Shown in pieces: positions 1 to 6,367 of a DNA stretch of 20,230 nt. Source of the DNA: an uncultured Geobacter sp. GTDB lineage: Bacteria > Desulfobacterota > Desulfuromonadia > Geobacterales > Geobacteraceae. The position numbers and the translations under genes are program-made. The stretch spans positions 1 to 20,230 of the forward strand of contig CALABV010000151.1 of assembly GCA_937886325.1 (NCBI GenBank), given 5' to 3'. The notes under the pieces were generated by a model. That model was not told the DNA's origin. It made no database searches and saw only the letters and a program-made list of their open reading frames with translations. Within the stretch, counting starts at the first letter, position 1; each line of letters begins with the position of its first letter.

Positions 1-1448
1 ATCCGGAGAGCGAAATAGCGGTGTCCCGCCCGAGTCAGCAGGCGGACCGCCGTGACGGGATCGCCGTCCGCCGCATACCAGCCGTCGCTGCGCAGTTTCA
101 GATTCCGGTATTTCGAGGTCCAGTCGGTCTGGTATTCATCAACCGAGAGCGCGTCATCCGAACCGAAACTCAGGCGATAGGCGGTTGTTCCCGAGGCGTA
201 GTGGCCCGCATAGGCGCTTTTGTCCTCCTGCGGCGTCGCCTGGACCGGCAAGGGGGTGTCCGGCAGCGGCTTCGGCATCGCTGCAACCGTGCCGCGCTCC
301 ACCAGGGCGCGGAGCAGGATCCGCTCCGCGATGGTAACGGCATGGGAGGATCCGAAACCGTTCGAGGCGCCGCAAACCACTACCCCCAGTTTCTCATCCG
401 GCAGCACCGCAATGTTGGCCCCGTAATAGCCGTTCATGTCGCCGGTTTTCTGCCAGGACAGTATGTCGACGGCAGCCAGCCCCGGTTGTGCGACGGTATC
501 CCATCCCAGGCCGAAACGGTATTCATCGTAGGGAACAGGGTTGAAGGAACCCAGTCTCTGGTCCTGCGCCATGAGCGCTACGGACCTTTCCGAGAGAATC
601 CGGCGTGAGCCGTAAACCCCTTTATTGATGAACATCATCGCCAGGTGGGACAACTCCTCCGGGGTGGAGAACAAGCCGCCCGATGCATACACATTGTAAA
701 AATAGAGGGTAAGCGGTGAATCCCCGGAATATGGCTGGGCGTAGGAATTCGCGGGAAGGGGGCCGGTCTGGTACCGGCTCAGGCTCATGCCGAGGGGGGC
801 CAGGATATTCCTGCGGACAAAGTCTGGATACTCCTCGCCGGTAACCGCCTTGACCAGATTTCCGATCATGGTAAAACCGTCATTGTTGTACTCGCTCATG
901 ATTCCCGGGTCATGTTTCAGGCGCTGATACCGCAGTCCGTCCATCATCTGCGCGGCATAGCCGGGAAACGGCGCCGCCGTGATGGCTCCCCTGATATCAT
1001 TGCCGGGAAGCCCGGATGAATGGTTCAGCAGCATTCGCACGGTCATGTCCCGGTATCTCGGGTCAAGGGGCATGCTTAAATTCTTGATGTAGGTCGTTAC
1101 AGGTTCATCCAGGGAAACAAGCCCCTGGTCCACAAGGATCATGGTCGCCACCGTGGCAAGCATCTTGCTGACGGAGCAGGCAGCGAAGAGAGTAGCGGTT
1201 GTCGCTTCCCGGCCGGATTTCTGATCGACGACGCCGAAAGCCTCCGACCAGACCACCCTGTCGCCGTCAACCAGGGCGACGGAGATCGATGTGGCGCCGG
1301 TTTCCGCCATGATTTCCTTCACCGCGGCGCGGCCTTCGGCGATAGTGGCGGAGTAGGGGGTGTCCGGATGTGGCGATTCGCCGCAGCCGGCAAGCAGCGC
1401 TGTGGCAAAAAGAATGCAGCAAGCTGTCGGAAAGAGAGGGGATCGCAT
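1..1448 (-). CDS. Serine hydrolase / class C beta-lactamase-like lipoprotein (3' end off window)
   Basis: The leftward frame is open from an ATG at 1448 to the window edge (482 codons, no stop), so the C-terminus is missing. The N-terminus is a lipoprotein signal with lipobox LAGC (Cys22), so the protein is probably anchored in a membrane facing the periplasm. The three active-site motifs of the serine beta-lactamase/DD-peptidase fold are in order: S92-V-S-K95 (nucleophile and general base), Y187-N-N189 and K334-T-G336. The family contains penicillin-binding-like esterases, D-aminopeptidases and AmpC enzymes, so true beta-lactamase activity cannot be inferred. Beyond about residue 380 there is an extra C-terminal domain, as in many family members. 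A GGAGG Shine-Dalgarno lies at 1457-1461, eight bases before the ATG. It is divergent from the LysR gene. Family assignment is firm; substrate is unknown. Confidence 0.9.
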   Translation of the reverse strand, partial: MRSPLFPTACCILFATALLAGCGESPHPDTPYSATIAEGRAAVKEIMAETGATSISVALVDGDRVVWSEAFGVVDQKSGREATTATLFAACSVSKMLATVATMILVDQGLVSLDEPVTTYIKNLSMPLDPRYRDMTVRMLLNHSSGLPGNDIRGAITAAPFPGYAAQMMDGLRYQRLKHDPGIMSEYNNDGFTMIGNLVKAVTGEEYPDFVRRNILAPLGMSLSRYQTGPLPANSYAQPYSGDSPLTLYFYNVYASGGLFSTPEELSHLAMMFINKGVYGSRRILSERSVALMAQDQRLGSFNPVPYDEYRFGLGWDTVAQPGLAAVDILSWQKTGDMNGYYGANIAVLPDEKLGVVVCGASNGFGSSHAVTIAERILLRALVERGTVAAMPKPLPDTPLPVQATPQEDKSAYAGHYASGTTAYRLSFGSDDALSVDEYQTDWTSKYRNLKLRSDGWYAADGDPVTAVRLLTRAGHRYFALR

Positions 1449-1482
1449 GACAAGGGCCTCCGGTTTATGTTTTGTGTGGCTT

Positions 1483-1488
1483 ATTGTA
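1483..1488 (-). promoter_or_regulatory. Possible -10 box for the serine hydrolase gene
   Basis: Read leftward this is TACAAT, five of six matches to the sigma-70 -10 consensus, about 35 bases before the ATG at 1448. No matching -35 is visible at the usual spacing, so this is a weak call. Confidence 0.3.
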
Positions 1489-1782
1489 ATTCGTTCATGG
1501 GGCAAAGGGTTGGGTAGGGGCGGGTGAGGTGTGCTGAAATAGACCATATCGCATCCTGATTCTCAGTGTCCCGGAGGTGTCCGCACATGGGCGTCGGGTG
1601 GCTTCATTGGCGCTTCCGGCAGCCTGCGGTATAAATAAATACAGTGGTTTTTCAGAACAAATCGGGAATGACTCTCCGTGGAATGCAAGTAGTCAGCCGC
1701 TTTCCGCGGGATCATTGCGGTATCGTCGGATACGGGGCAGGATACCTTTTTCGAGGATCGTGTCCGGAACAGAATTGCGGGG

Positions 1783-1788
1783 TATACT
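1783..1788 (+). promoter_or_regulatory. Possible -10 box for lysR
   Basis: TATACT lies about 21 bases upstream of the lysR ATG, which would give a very short leader of about 15 bases. The -35 region is poor, consistent with an activator-dependent or weak promoter. Confidence 0.3.
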
Positions 1789-1809
1789 CGCCTTTGGAAA
1801 GGGGATGAG

Positions 1810-2697
1810 ATGATCGTCGATCCCATATCACTCAAGCTCTTCGTCGCCATTGTGGAAGAGGGTACCATCGCCGCTGCCGCGGAACGGGAGCATATCGCCG
1901 CGTCCGCGGTGAGCAAGCGCATCGGCGATCTGGAGGGCACGCTCCAGACGCAGCTGCTCAGGCGGACCAACAAGGGGGTTGTGCCGACAGCGGCGGGGGT
2001 TACGCTGCTCAATCTCGCGCGGGGCGTCCTGCATGACCTGAATGACATCTTCCTGCAGATCCGGGAGTATTCCAGCGGGGTCCGCGGTCGTATCAGGCTG
2101 TGGGCAAATATCTCCGCCATCAACCAGTTTCTGCCGAGCGAGCTCAAATCCTTCCTGAATGCCTACCCCCAGGTACAGATCCGCCTGGAGGGGAACATCA
2201 GCGAGGCCATCATGAAGTCGGTTGCCGAAGGCGCGGCTGACGTGGGCGTCATCACGATGGATTCGTGCCGGGAGGATCTGGAGTATCTCCCGTACCACAC
2301 GGATCAGCTCGTCGTGATCACGCCAAAAGACCATATCCTGGCGAAAAAGAAGTCGGTTTCGTTCCGGGAGACACTGGACTTCGATTACGTGGGGCTGCCG
2401 GTGGGCAGCGCGCTGAACAACCGGATCGTGCGGGCCGCGAATGACCTGGGCAGAAATCCGAAAATGCGGATTCACGTGAACAGTTTCGATGCCCTGTGCC
2501 TGATGGTGGAGGCGGGCCTCGGGATCGGCATCGTGCCGAGGGGAGCTGCCAAACCCTATTTCAAGGGCCTGCGAATCCGCCCGGTTCCATTGCTGGAACC
2601 GTGGGCGACACGCGATCTTAAGCTGTGCGTCCGCTCGTATGACGCGCTGCCCGCGGCGGCGAAACTTCTCGTCGATCACCTCCGGCAGGGGGAATAG
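1810..2697 (+). CDS. LysR-family transcriptional regulator
   Basis: A 295-residue protein of typical LysR length. Residues about 4-65 form the winged helix-turn-helix (ISLKLFVAIVEEGTIAAAAE, then AASAVSKRIGDLE, the usual recognition-helix pattern). Residues about 90-290 form the periplasmic-binding-protein-like effector domain. Such proteins bind DNA as tetramers and respond to a small-molecule co-inducer. The ATG at 1810 follows a purine-rich GGAAAGGGG; a second ATG at 1805 is out of frame. The gene is divergent from the serine hydrolase and 236 bases upstream of leuB on the same strand. Either could be a target, but the sequence does not say which. The effector is unknown. Confidence 0.92.
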   Translation: MIVDPISLKLFVAIVEEGTIAAAAEREHIAASAVSKRIGDLEGTLQTQLLRRTNKGVVPTAAGVTLLNLARGVLHDLNDIFLQIREYSSGVRGRIRLWANISAINQFLPSELKSFLNAYPQVQIRLEGNISEAIMKSVAEGAADVGVITMDSCREDLEYLPYHTDQLVVITPKDHILAKKKSVSFRETLDFDYVGLPVGSALNNRIVRAANDLGRNPKMRIHVNSFDALCLMVEAGLGIGIVPRGAAKPYFKGLRIRPVPLLEPWATRDLKLCVRSYDALPAAAKLLVDHLRQGE

Positions 2698-2706
2698 TCC
2701 TGCATT

Positions 2707-2754
2707 CTGCAGTTGAAGTCATCCTTCGTTCACTCCGGACGACTCCGAATGCCG
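2707..2754. repeat. Collapsed copy (C) of the inverted-terminal-repeat element
   Basis: Two arms are joined directly: the left arm at 2707-2724 and the right arm at 2737-2754 match in reverse complement at about 13 of 18 positions. The stretch ATCCTTCGTTCACTCC (2721-2736) differs at one base from the same stretch in the full copy at 19073-19266, read in reverse. It looks like a full element that lost its interior, leaving both ends. It lies just after the lysR stop. Confidence 0.6.
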
Positions 2755-2794
2755 TTTTTGGATGCACGAAAGTCGGCTGTATCAGGATGAATGT

Positions 2795-2819
2795 CCGCCA
2801 TCGCCATCCGCGATGGCGG
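2795..2819 (+). promoter_or_regulatory. Perfect 10-bp hairpin in the leuB leader
   Basis: CCGCCATCGC (2795-2804) and GCGATGGCGG (2810-2819) pair perfectly around a 5-base loop. No T-run follows, so it is not a standard intrinsic terminator. It lies 115 bases before the leuB start. It could be a leader structure, a protein operator, or a 3' end-stabilising hairpin for lysR mRNA. Confidence 0.55.
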
Positions 2820-2933
2820 CTTCACGAGATATTGCTTTTCCGGCGTGTTCCGGTTCGGTATAGATGGAAAGCGCCGCATCTCTCGGGATGGAACGGCGCT
2901 TTCAGGAAATACCAGGCAGAGGAGCACGATAGG

Positions 2934-4022
2934 ATGGCGCGTTCATGCAGCATAGCGGTATTGCCCGGAGACGGAATCGGGCCTGAGGTAATGGCGGAGG
3001 CGCTCAAGGTGCTGGACGCCGTGGAAAAAAAGTTCGACGTGACGTTCGCGAGAACCCACGCAAACGTGGGAGGGGCGGGCATCGACAACGAGGGCAAAGC
3101 CCTTCCCGATACAACGGTCGATATCTGCAGGGCATCCGACGCCATCCTGTTCGGTTCGGTGGGCGGACCCAAGTGGGAGTTCCTCCCCCCCGACGAGCAG
3201 CCCGAGCGGGCAGCGCTCTTGCCGCTGCGCAGTATCTTCGGCCTGTACGCAAACCTCCGCCCCGCAATAGTCTTCTCTTCGCTCACCGGCGCATCTTCGC
3301 TCAAGGAAGAGGTCGTGAGCGGCGGATTCGACATCCTGGTGGTTCGGGAGCTGACCGGCGGCATCTACTTCTCCCAGCCCAAAGGGATCGAGGGTGAGGG
3401 GCGCGGCAGGGTCGGCTTCGACACCCTGCGCTACAGCGTGCCCGAGATCGAGCGCATCGCGCACGTGGCCTTTCGTGCGGCGCGTGAGCGGAGCGGCAAA
3501 CTCTGCTCCATCGACAAGGCGAATGTCCTCTCTTCATCGGTCCTGTGGCGGGAGACCGTCACCGCCGTTGCCAGGGACTATCCCGAGGTGGAACTGACCC
3601 ACATGTATGTGGACAACGCGGCCATGCAGCTTGTCCGTCGGCCGAAGCAGTTCGACGTGCTGCTGTGCGAGAACATGTTCGGGGATATCCTTTCCGACGA
3701 AGCCGCCATGCTGACCGGCTCGCTGGGTATGCTCCCCTCCGCGTCACTGGCCGAGGGGGCGTTCGGCATGTATGAACCGTCGGGAGGCTCCGCGCCGGAC
3801 ATCGCCGGAAAAGGGATCGCCAATCCCATCGCCCAGATACTCTCTGTCGGCATGATGCTCCGCCACTCCTTCGAGCTGGAGGACGCCGCCGGAGCCGTCG
3901 AGTCAGCCGTGGTCAGGGTGCTGGAGCAGGGATACCGGACAGTGGATATTTTTCAGAACGGCAACGGCGAACAACTGGTTACCACCCGAGAGATGGGAGA
4001 TGCGATCGCATCGGCGCTGTGA
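2934..4022 (+). CDS. leuB: 3-isopropylmalate dehydrogenase
   Basis: A 362-residue protein of normal LeuB length. It catalyses NAD-dependent oxidative decarboxylation of (2R,3S)-3-isopropylmalate in leucine biosynthesis, in the cytosol as a dimer. Visible family motifs are LPGDGIGPEV at the N-terminus, GSVGGPKW, LLPLRSIFGLYANLRPA, VVRELTGGIYF (substrate and Mg-binding region), NMFGDILSDEAAMLTGSLGM (metal-binding aspartates) and YEPSGGSAPDIAGKGIANP (NAD site). These separate it from isocitrate dehydrogenase. The frame is open upstream to 2787, but the ATG at 2934 has an AGGAG nine bases before it and begins exactly at the family N-terminus. No leuA, leuC or leuD is in the window, so leuB stands alone here. 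A strong terminator follows. Confidence 0.96.
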   Translation: MARSCSIAVLPGDGIGPEVMAEALKVLDAVEKKFDVTFARTHANVGGAGIDNEGKALPDTTVDICRASDAILFGSVGGPKWEFLPPDEQPERAALLPLRSIFGLYANLRPAIVFSSLTGASSLKEEVVSGGFDILVVRELTGGIYFSQPKGIEGEGRGRVGFDTLRYSVPEIERIAHVAFRAARERSGKLCSIDKANVLSSSVLWRETVTAVARDYPEVELTHMYVDNAAMQLVRRPKQFDVLLCENMFGDILSDEAAMLTGSLGMLPSASLAEGAFGMYEPSGGSAPDIAGKGIANPIAQILSVGMMLRHSFELEDAAGAVESAVVRVLEQGYRTVDIFQNGNGEQLVTTREMGDAIASAL

Positions 4023-4056
4023 TTCGTTTTATCTGCCGCAGGAGAACGATGCATAC

Positions 4057-4089
4057 AAAAAAACCCCCGAGCTGTCGGGGGTTTTTTTT
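4057..4089. terminator. Strong bidirectional intrinsic terminator
   Basis: A7, then CCCCCGA (4064-4070), loop GCTG, TCGGGGG (4075-4081), then T8. It has a seven-base GC stem with U-tracts in both directions. It ends leuB rightward and the DUF3617 gene leftward. Confidence 0.95.
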
Positions 4090-4105
4090 ATGCGGCACTG
4101 CGCGG

Positions 4106-4597
4106 TTATTTGGGCGGGCAGGGGCCAAGGCGTTTTCCGCTCATCATCATCTTGGTTTTCATTTCCTTCCCTTCAATCTTGGTCGATGATTCGATGAGAC
4201 CGTTCATGGAGTCTCCTGAGTACGTGACGGTACCCGTGCCGGTCGTTTCCTTGCAGGCCACGCTCCAGCTCACGGTATTTCCGTCTATCTTCTGGTTCTC
4301 AACCTTGCAATCGGACTGTTCCCGGTTGGTCTTCGGGACATAGTCTTCCTTGGTCAGGCAGGTCTTTACCGTGTGAGGCTTCATGGCGCCGGCCGGCATT
4401 CCCGGCATTTTCGGCATTTCGACCTTCATGGTGATTTCCCATTCGCCATCCTGCATGTTTACCGCCGGAGCCGCGGCTTTCTGTTCGGGGGCCGGTTCGG
4501 CGGGAGCGATTGCCTCCTTTTTCCGTTCGCAGCCGGCAAGGGCCAGTGAAGAGACGAAAACAACGATTGCCAAGCTTTTCCATGCGCCATGCTTCAT
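4106..4597 (-). CDS. DUF3617-family lipoprotein
   Basis: A 163-residue predicted lipoprotein with a signal peptide and lipobox LAGC (Cys23), followed by a charged Lys/Glu then Ala/Pro-rich linker (about 24-55). The body begins DGEWEITMKVEMPKMPGMP and carries the conserved late cysteines (CLTKEDYVP, SDCKVE, VACKET, LGPCPP) seen in DUF3617 proteins, a periplasmic family of unknown function. The frame is open upstream of 4597, but the ATG at 4597 gives the proper signal peptide and has AAAGGAG six bases upstream, so the longer form is rejected. The gene is monocistronic and convergent with leuB across the shared terminator. Function unknown. Confidence 0.88.
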   Translation of the reverse strand: MKHGAWKSLAIVVFVSSLALAGCERKKEAIAPAEPAPEQKAAAPAVNMQDGEWEITMKVEMPKMPGMPAGAMKPHTVKTCLTKEDYVPKTNREQSDCKVENQKIDGNTVSWSVACKETTGTGTVTYSGDSMNGLIESSTKIEGKEMKTKMMMSGKRLGPCPPK

Positions 4598-4929
4598 TTT
4601 TTTCTCCTTTCGATTCCGGCATACGCCGATATTCATGGTATCGCGGAAATCCTTGATGTTTCCGTTTGAAGAGGATTCGCGCGAAGAAGGGCATGTTTGC
4701 GGTTGTCGTCTGCTGTGTTGCGCGGTGCTCGCACCCTCGCCTATCGTAGCGATATGTCTTGGGCGCTCCGTTCAGTGCGCCTTGCATCCGACCTTCCTCG
4801 TCACGTTTTTCAACAGCCCGCCAATCTTTTTCGAATGATGTCTGATGGATTCGGTTTGTATCTGTAAAGGTGGGTCCGGCAAGACGGCACAAACCAAAAG
4901 TATACGCCGAAAAAAAAATAAAAAAAGAC
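4598..4929. other. Intergenic region upstream of the DUF3617 gene, no supported gene
   Basis: I see no convincing gene here. A leftward frame starting at 4787 has an AGGAAGG upstream but runs on through the lipoprotein gene in another frame and resembles no family I know. A leftward TATACT (4899-4904) could serve the lipoprotein gene, which would then have a leader of about 300 bases. An A-rich stretch at 4910-4927 precedes the rightward unit described next. Confidence 0.4.
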
Positions 4930-4952
4930 TGTTTCTTGCGCATCAGAGTGGA

Positions 4953-4958
4953 TATACT
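4953..4958 (+). promoter_or_regulatory. Possible -10 box of the 4965-5205 transcription unit
   Basis: TATACT lies just upstream of a 14-bp perfect palindrome and about 250 bases before a strong terminator. No good -35 is present at 17 bases; TTGCGC is too close at 4936-4941. An activator or alternative sigma factor is possible. Confidence 0.4.
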
Positions 4959-4966
4959 TGAAACCA

Positions 4967-4980
4967 AGGTAGCGCTACCT
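4967..4980. promoter_or_regulatory. 14-bp perfect palindrome, candidate operator
   Basis: AGGTAGCGCTACCT is perfectly self-complementary and starts about nine bases downstream of a TATACT -10 box. That position overlaps the expected transcription start, as for a repressor operator. Direct GAAAC copies flank it on both sides. The cognate protein is unknown. Confidence 0.5.
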
Positions 4981-5062
4981 GAAACGGAAACGACGGAGGT
5001 GAAGACGTTCAGTCGCAGTACAAGCTAATCCGAACAGAAAGCAGCAAAGATAGGAGGACCGC

Positions 5063-5122
5063 ATGAACGAGGACACTCCGCCAGGCTGTAATGGAAAAAA
5101 TACGAGATTCGCAGGCTGTTGA
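5063..5122 (+). CDS. Putative 19-residue peptide
   Basis: An ATG at 5063 is preceded by AGGAGG at 5053-5058, optimally spaced. It opens a 19-codon frame ending in TGA, reading MNEDTPPGCNGKNTRFAGC. The peptide has Gly-Cys twice (residues 8-9 and 18-19), arising from an in-frame direct repeat CAGGCTGT (5082-5089 and 5112-5119). It has no membrane segment or signal peptide and resembles nothing I recognise. It could be a leader peptide, a small regulatory protein, or chance translation on an sRNA. Confidence 0.3.
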   Translation: MNEDTPPGCNGKNTRFAGC

Positions 5123-5162
5123 ATATGCCTGAGACCCATGAAATGGGTAGATAGATAGATAA

Positions 5163-5205
5163 AAAAATGAGGCCCGCTTTTCCTAGAGCGGGCCTTTCAT
5201 TTTTT
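5163..5205. terminator. Bidirectional intrinsic terminator
   Basis: GGCCCGCT (5171-5178) pairs with AGCGGGCC (5187-5194) around an 8-base loop, flanked by an A-run on the left and a T-run on the right. It would end the rightward small transcript and, leftward, the XRE-SRAP operon, whose last stop codon is at 5224. Confidence 0.9.
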
Positions 5206-5223
5206 GACAGTTGGTCTGATTGC

Positions 5224-5901
5224 TTATATGGTACCGCGGACGGGAACAACGGTGTCCGGGGATTCGTTGTCCGGGTTGTTGACCAGTGTCGTGACCTCCC
5301 ATTCCCTCATCAGTTCGGACGGGTAGGGCTGGTAGAGGTGCCGGAGCTTTTCCGGATTGTTTGTTGAACGGTCAAGCCAGAGTTCGAATTCCGTGGGGTG
5401 GAGCAGTACCGGCATTCTGTCGTGCAGGGGCGCCATGAGACTGTTGGCCGTCGTGGTGAGGATAGCGAAGGTTTCAATGCTTTCTCCGTCGAGGCTTTTC
5501 CATGAGTCCCAGATTCCGGCGAATGCCATGGGGGTTCCATCCTGCATGGTGACGTAGTGGGGAATTTTACCCGATGGGGTCGAGGCCCATTCAAAAAAAC
5601 CGCTTGCGGGGGTGATACATCGGCGGGCGCGGATTGCCTGTCTGAAGGCCGGTTTTTCGTGGGCGGTCTCGCAACGCGCGTTGATTAGCCGGTTTCCTAT
5701 GGATAAGTCTTTTGCCCAATGGGGCACGAGCCCCCATCGGACGGAGGAAAGCCGTCTTCCACCGGTTGCGCTTTCTCGGACTATCGGCACATGTTGGGTG
5801 GGGGCGATGTTGTAGCGAGGATGGAGTTTCCGGAGAACGTCGACTCCGAAAATTTCCGCGAGCAGTTCAGGGCATATGGCAAAGGTGAATCGTCCGCACA
5901 T
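5224..5901 (-). CDS. SRAP-domain abasic-site DNA-protein crosslink protein (YedK/HMCES family)
   Basis: A 225-residue protein covering the whole SRAP (DUF159) domain. Family members form a covalent thiazolidine bond between Cys2 and an abasic site in single-stranded DNA, shielding it during replication. The key residues are visible: Cys2 directly after the initiator Met (MCGRF), Asn74 (LINARCET), Glu104 (GFFEW) and His160 (HDRMPV), matching Cys2/Asn75/Glu105/His160 of E. coli YedK. Other hallmarks are RYNIAPTQ and RWGLVPHWA. Because Cys2 is catalytic, the start at 5901 is certain. No good Shine-Dalgarno precedes it. The upstream XRE gene stops at 5908, leaving six bases, so translation is probably coupled. 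Terminated at 5163-5205. Confidence 0.95.
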   Translation of the reverse strand: MCGRFTFAICPELLAEIFGVDVLRKLHPRYNIAPTQHVPIVRESATGGRRLSSVRWGLVPHWAKDLSIGNRLINARCETAHEKPAFRQAIRARRCITPASGFFEWASTPSGKIPHYVTMQDGTPMAFAGIWDSWKSLDGESIETFAILTTTANSLMAPLHDRMPVLLHPTEFELWLDRSTNNPEKLRHLYQPYPSELMREWEVTTLVNNPDNESPDTVVPVRGTI

Positions 5902-5907
5902 ATCTGT

Positions 5908-6108
5908 TCAGGTCGGGAAAAGAATGTCCTTGTCTGCCAGGGTGAAACCGAGGGCGAGAATAATCTTTCGTTTGGTTTCCATGCGGCAGGTTTCTCCGCG
6001 TTCAATCCTATCGATGGTGACCGCCGATACCCCTGCCAGGCGGGCAAGTTCCATTTTGCTCAAGAGGCGTTCCTCCCGGATTTTTCTGACGTTGTTGCTG
6101 TTTTTCAT
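5908..6108 (-). CDS. Small XRE-family helix-turn-helix regulator
   Basis: A 66-residue single-domain protein. Residues about 20-38 (MELARLAGVSAVTIDRIERG) form the helix-turn-helix of the Cro/CI-like fold, followed by a conserved-looking tail (CRMETKRKIILALGFTL). I associate this compact type with Geobacter relatives (from memory, not searched). It is the first gene of a two-gene operon with the SRAP gene and may autoregulate it. The ATG at 6108 has GAGGTG at a suitable distance. The link between an XRE regulator and a DNA-damage protein suggests damage- or stress-responsive control, but this is inference. Confidence 0.88.
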   Translation of the reverse strand: MKNSNNVRKIREERLLSKMELARLAGVSAVTIDRIERGETCRMETKRKIILALGFTLADKDILFPT

Positions 6109-6176
6109 TGCAGTTTCACCTCGAGGAGGTAAAGCATCCCCATGTCCGCTATGGAATTTGAAATCGTTGCACTATT

Positions 6177-6205
6177 TTCTTAAGATATTTCAGAGTTTTT
6201 GTCAA
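6177..6205 (-). promoter_or_regulatory. Possible promoter of the XRE-SRAP operon
   Basis: Leftward, a consensus TTGACA -35 (6200-6205) is followed after 17 bases by TAAGAA (6177-6182), a poor -10. It lies about 70 bases upstream of the XRE start. Confidence 0.4.
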
Positions 6206-6256
6206 TCGCCGAGAGATGGATGTGAAGCCTTCGAGGAGAGTCGTGCAGGGAAAATC

Positions 6257-6315
6257 CTTGACTTGTCAAGATCCATGTGAATCCCCCCGGGTATTCACGG
6301 AGGAAATCCGGGGGG
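6257..6315. promoter_or_regulatory. Cluster of inverted repeats between uspA and the XRE operon
   Basis: Three structures are present: CTTGAC/GTCAAG (6257-6270); GTGAAT/ATTCAC (6277-6298) enclosing C- and G-runs; and CCCCCCGG/CCGGGGGG (6283-6290 with 6308-6315). The last two use the same C-run, so they are mutually exclusive. No T-run follows on either strand. It could be a non-canonical 3' end for the leftward uspA mRNA or a conformational switch. Confidence 0.45.
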
Positions 6316-6367
6316 CACGGCTGATACAGCGTGGAAAGTGAATTGATAGGATAGTCCCGCCTGATGC

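Larger units (their letters stand above)
1449..1809. other. Divergent intergenic region between serine hydrolase and lysR
   Basis: These 361 bases have no convincing gene. Leftward, a TACAAT -10-like box (1483-1488) lies about 35 bases before the hydrolase ATG. Rightward, a TATACT box (1783-1788) lies about 22 bases before the lysR ATG. Neither has a good -35 at 16-18 bases. LysR-type regulators often bind in such divergent regions and control the opposite gene, but I found no clear T-N11-A operator that I would stand by. Confidence 0.5.
4965..5205 (+). ncRNA. Candidate small transcript (sRNA or small-peptide mRNA)
   Basis: This 240-base stretch lies between a -10-like box and a strong terminator and contains no ordinary gene. 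It contains small hairpins: CAGGC/GCCTG (5112-5131) and ACCCAT-GAA-ATGGGT (5134-5148). It also has a TAGA tetranucleotide run (5148-5163) and a 19-codon ORF with a near-perfect Shine-Dalgarno. I compared it by eye with the c-di-GMP-I (GEMM) riboswitch and did not find the conserved core. Transcription is inferred, not shown. Confidence 0.35.

Noticed and set aside
1559..1585. Possible further end of the repeat element near GGAGGTGTCC
   Set aside because: About ten bases match but the preceding arm is interrupted and there is no partner arm; too weak to call.
1563..2679. Long leftward frames opposite lysR
   Set aside because: Shadows of the LysR gene; no family resemblance and composition typical of antisense frames.
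2787..2933. Upstream extension of LeuB
   Set aside because: The extra 49 residues are encoded by the leader hairpin region and do not resemble LeuB; the ATG at 2934 matches the family start and has a good ribosome site.
4299..4787. Leftward frame starting at 4787 with an AGGAAGG before it
   Set aside because: It overlaps most of the DUF3617 gene in another frame, and the part outside that gene matches nothing I recognise. The lipoprotein start at 4597 is far better supported.
4965..5200. A c-di-GMP-I (GEMM) riboswitch, suggested by a GCAAAG stretch near 5045
   Set aside because: The conserved core around GCAAAG and the second conserved half are missing, and the expected stems do not form by eye.
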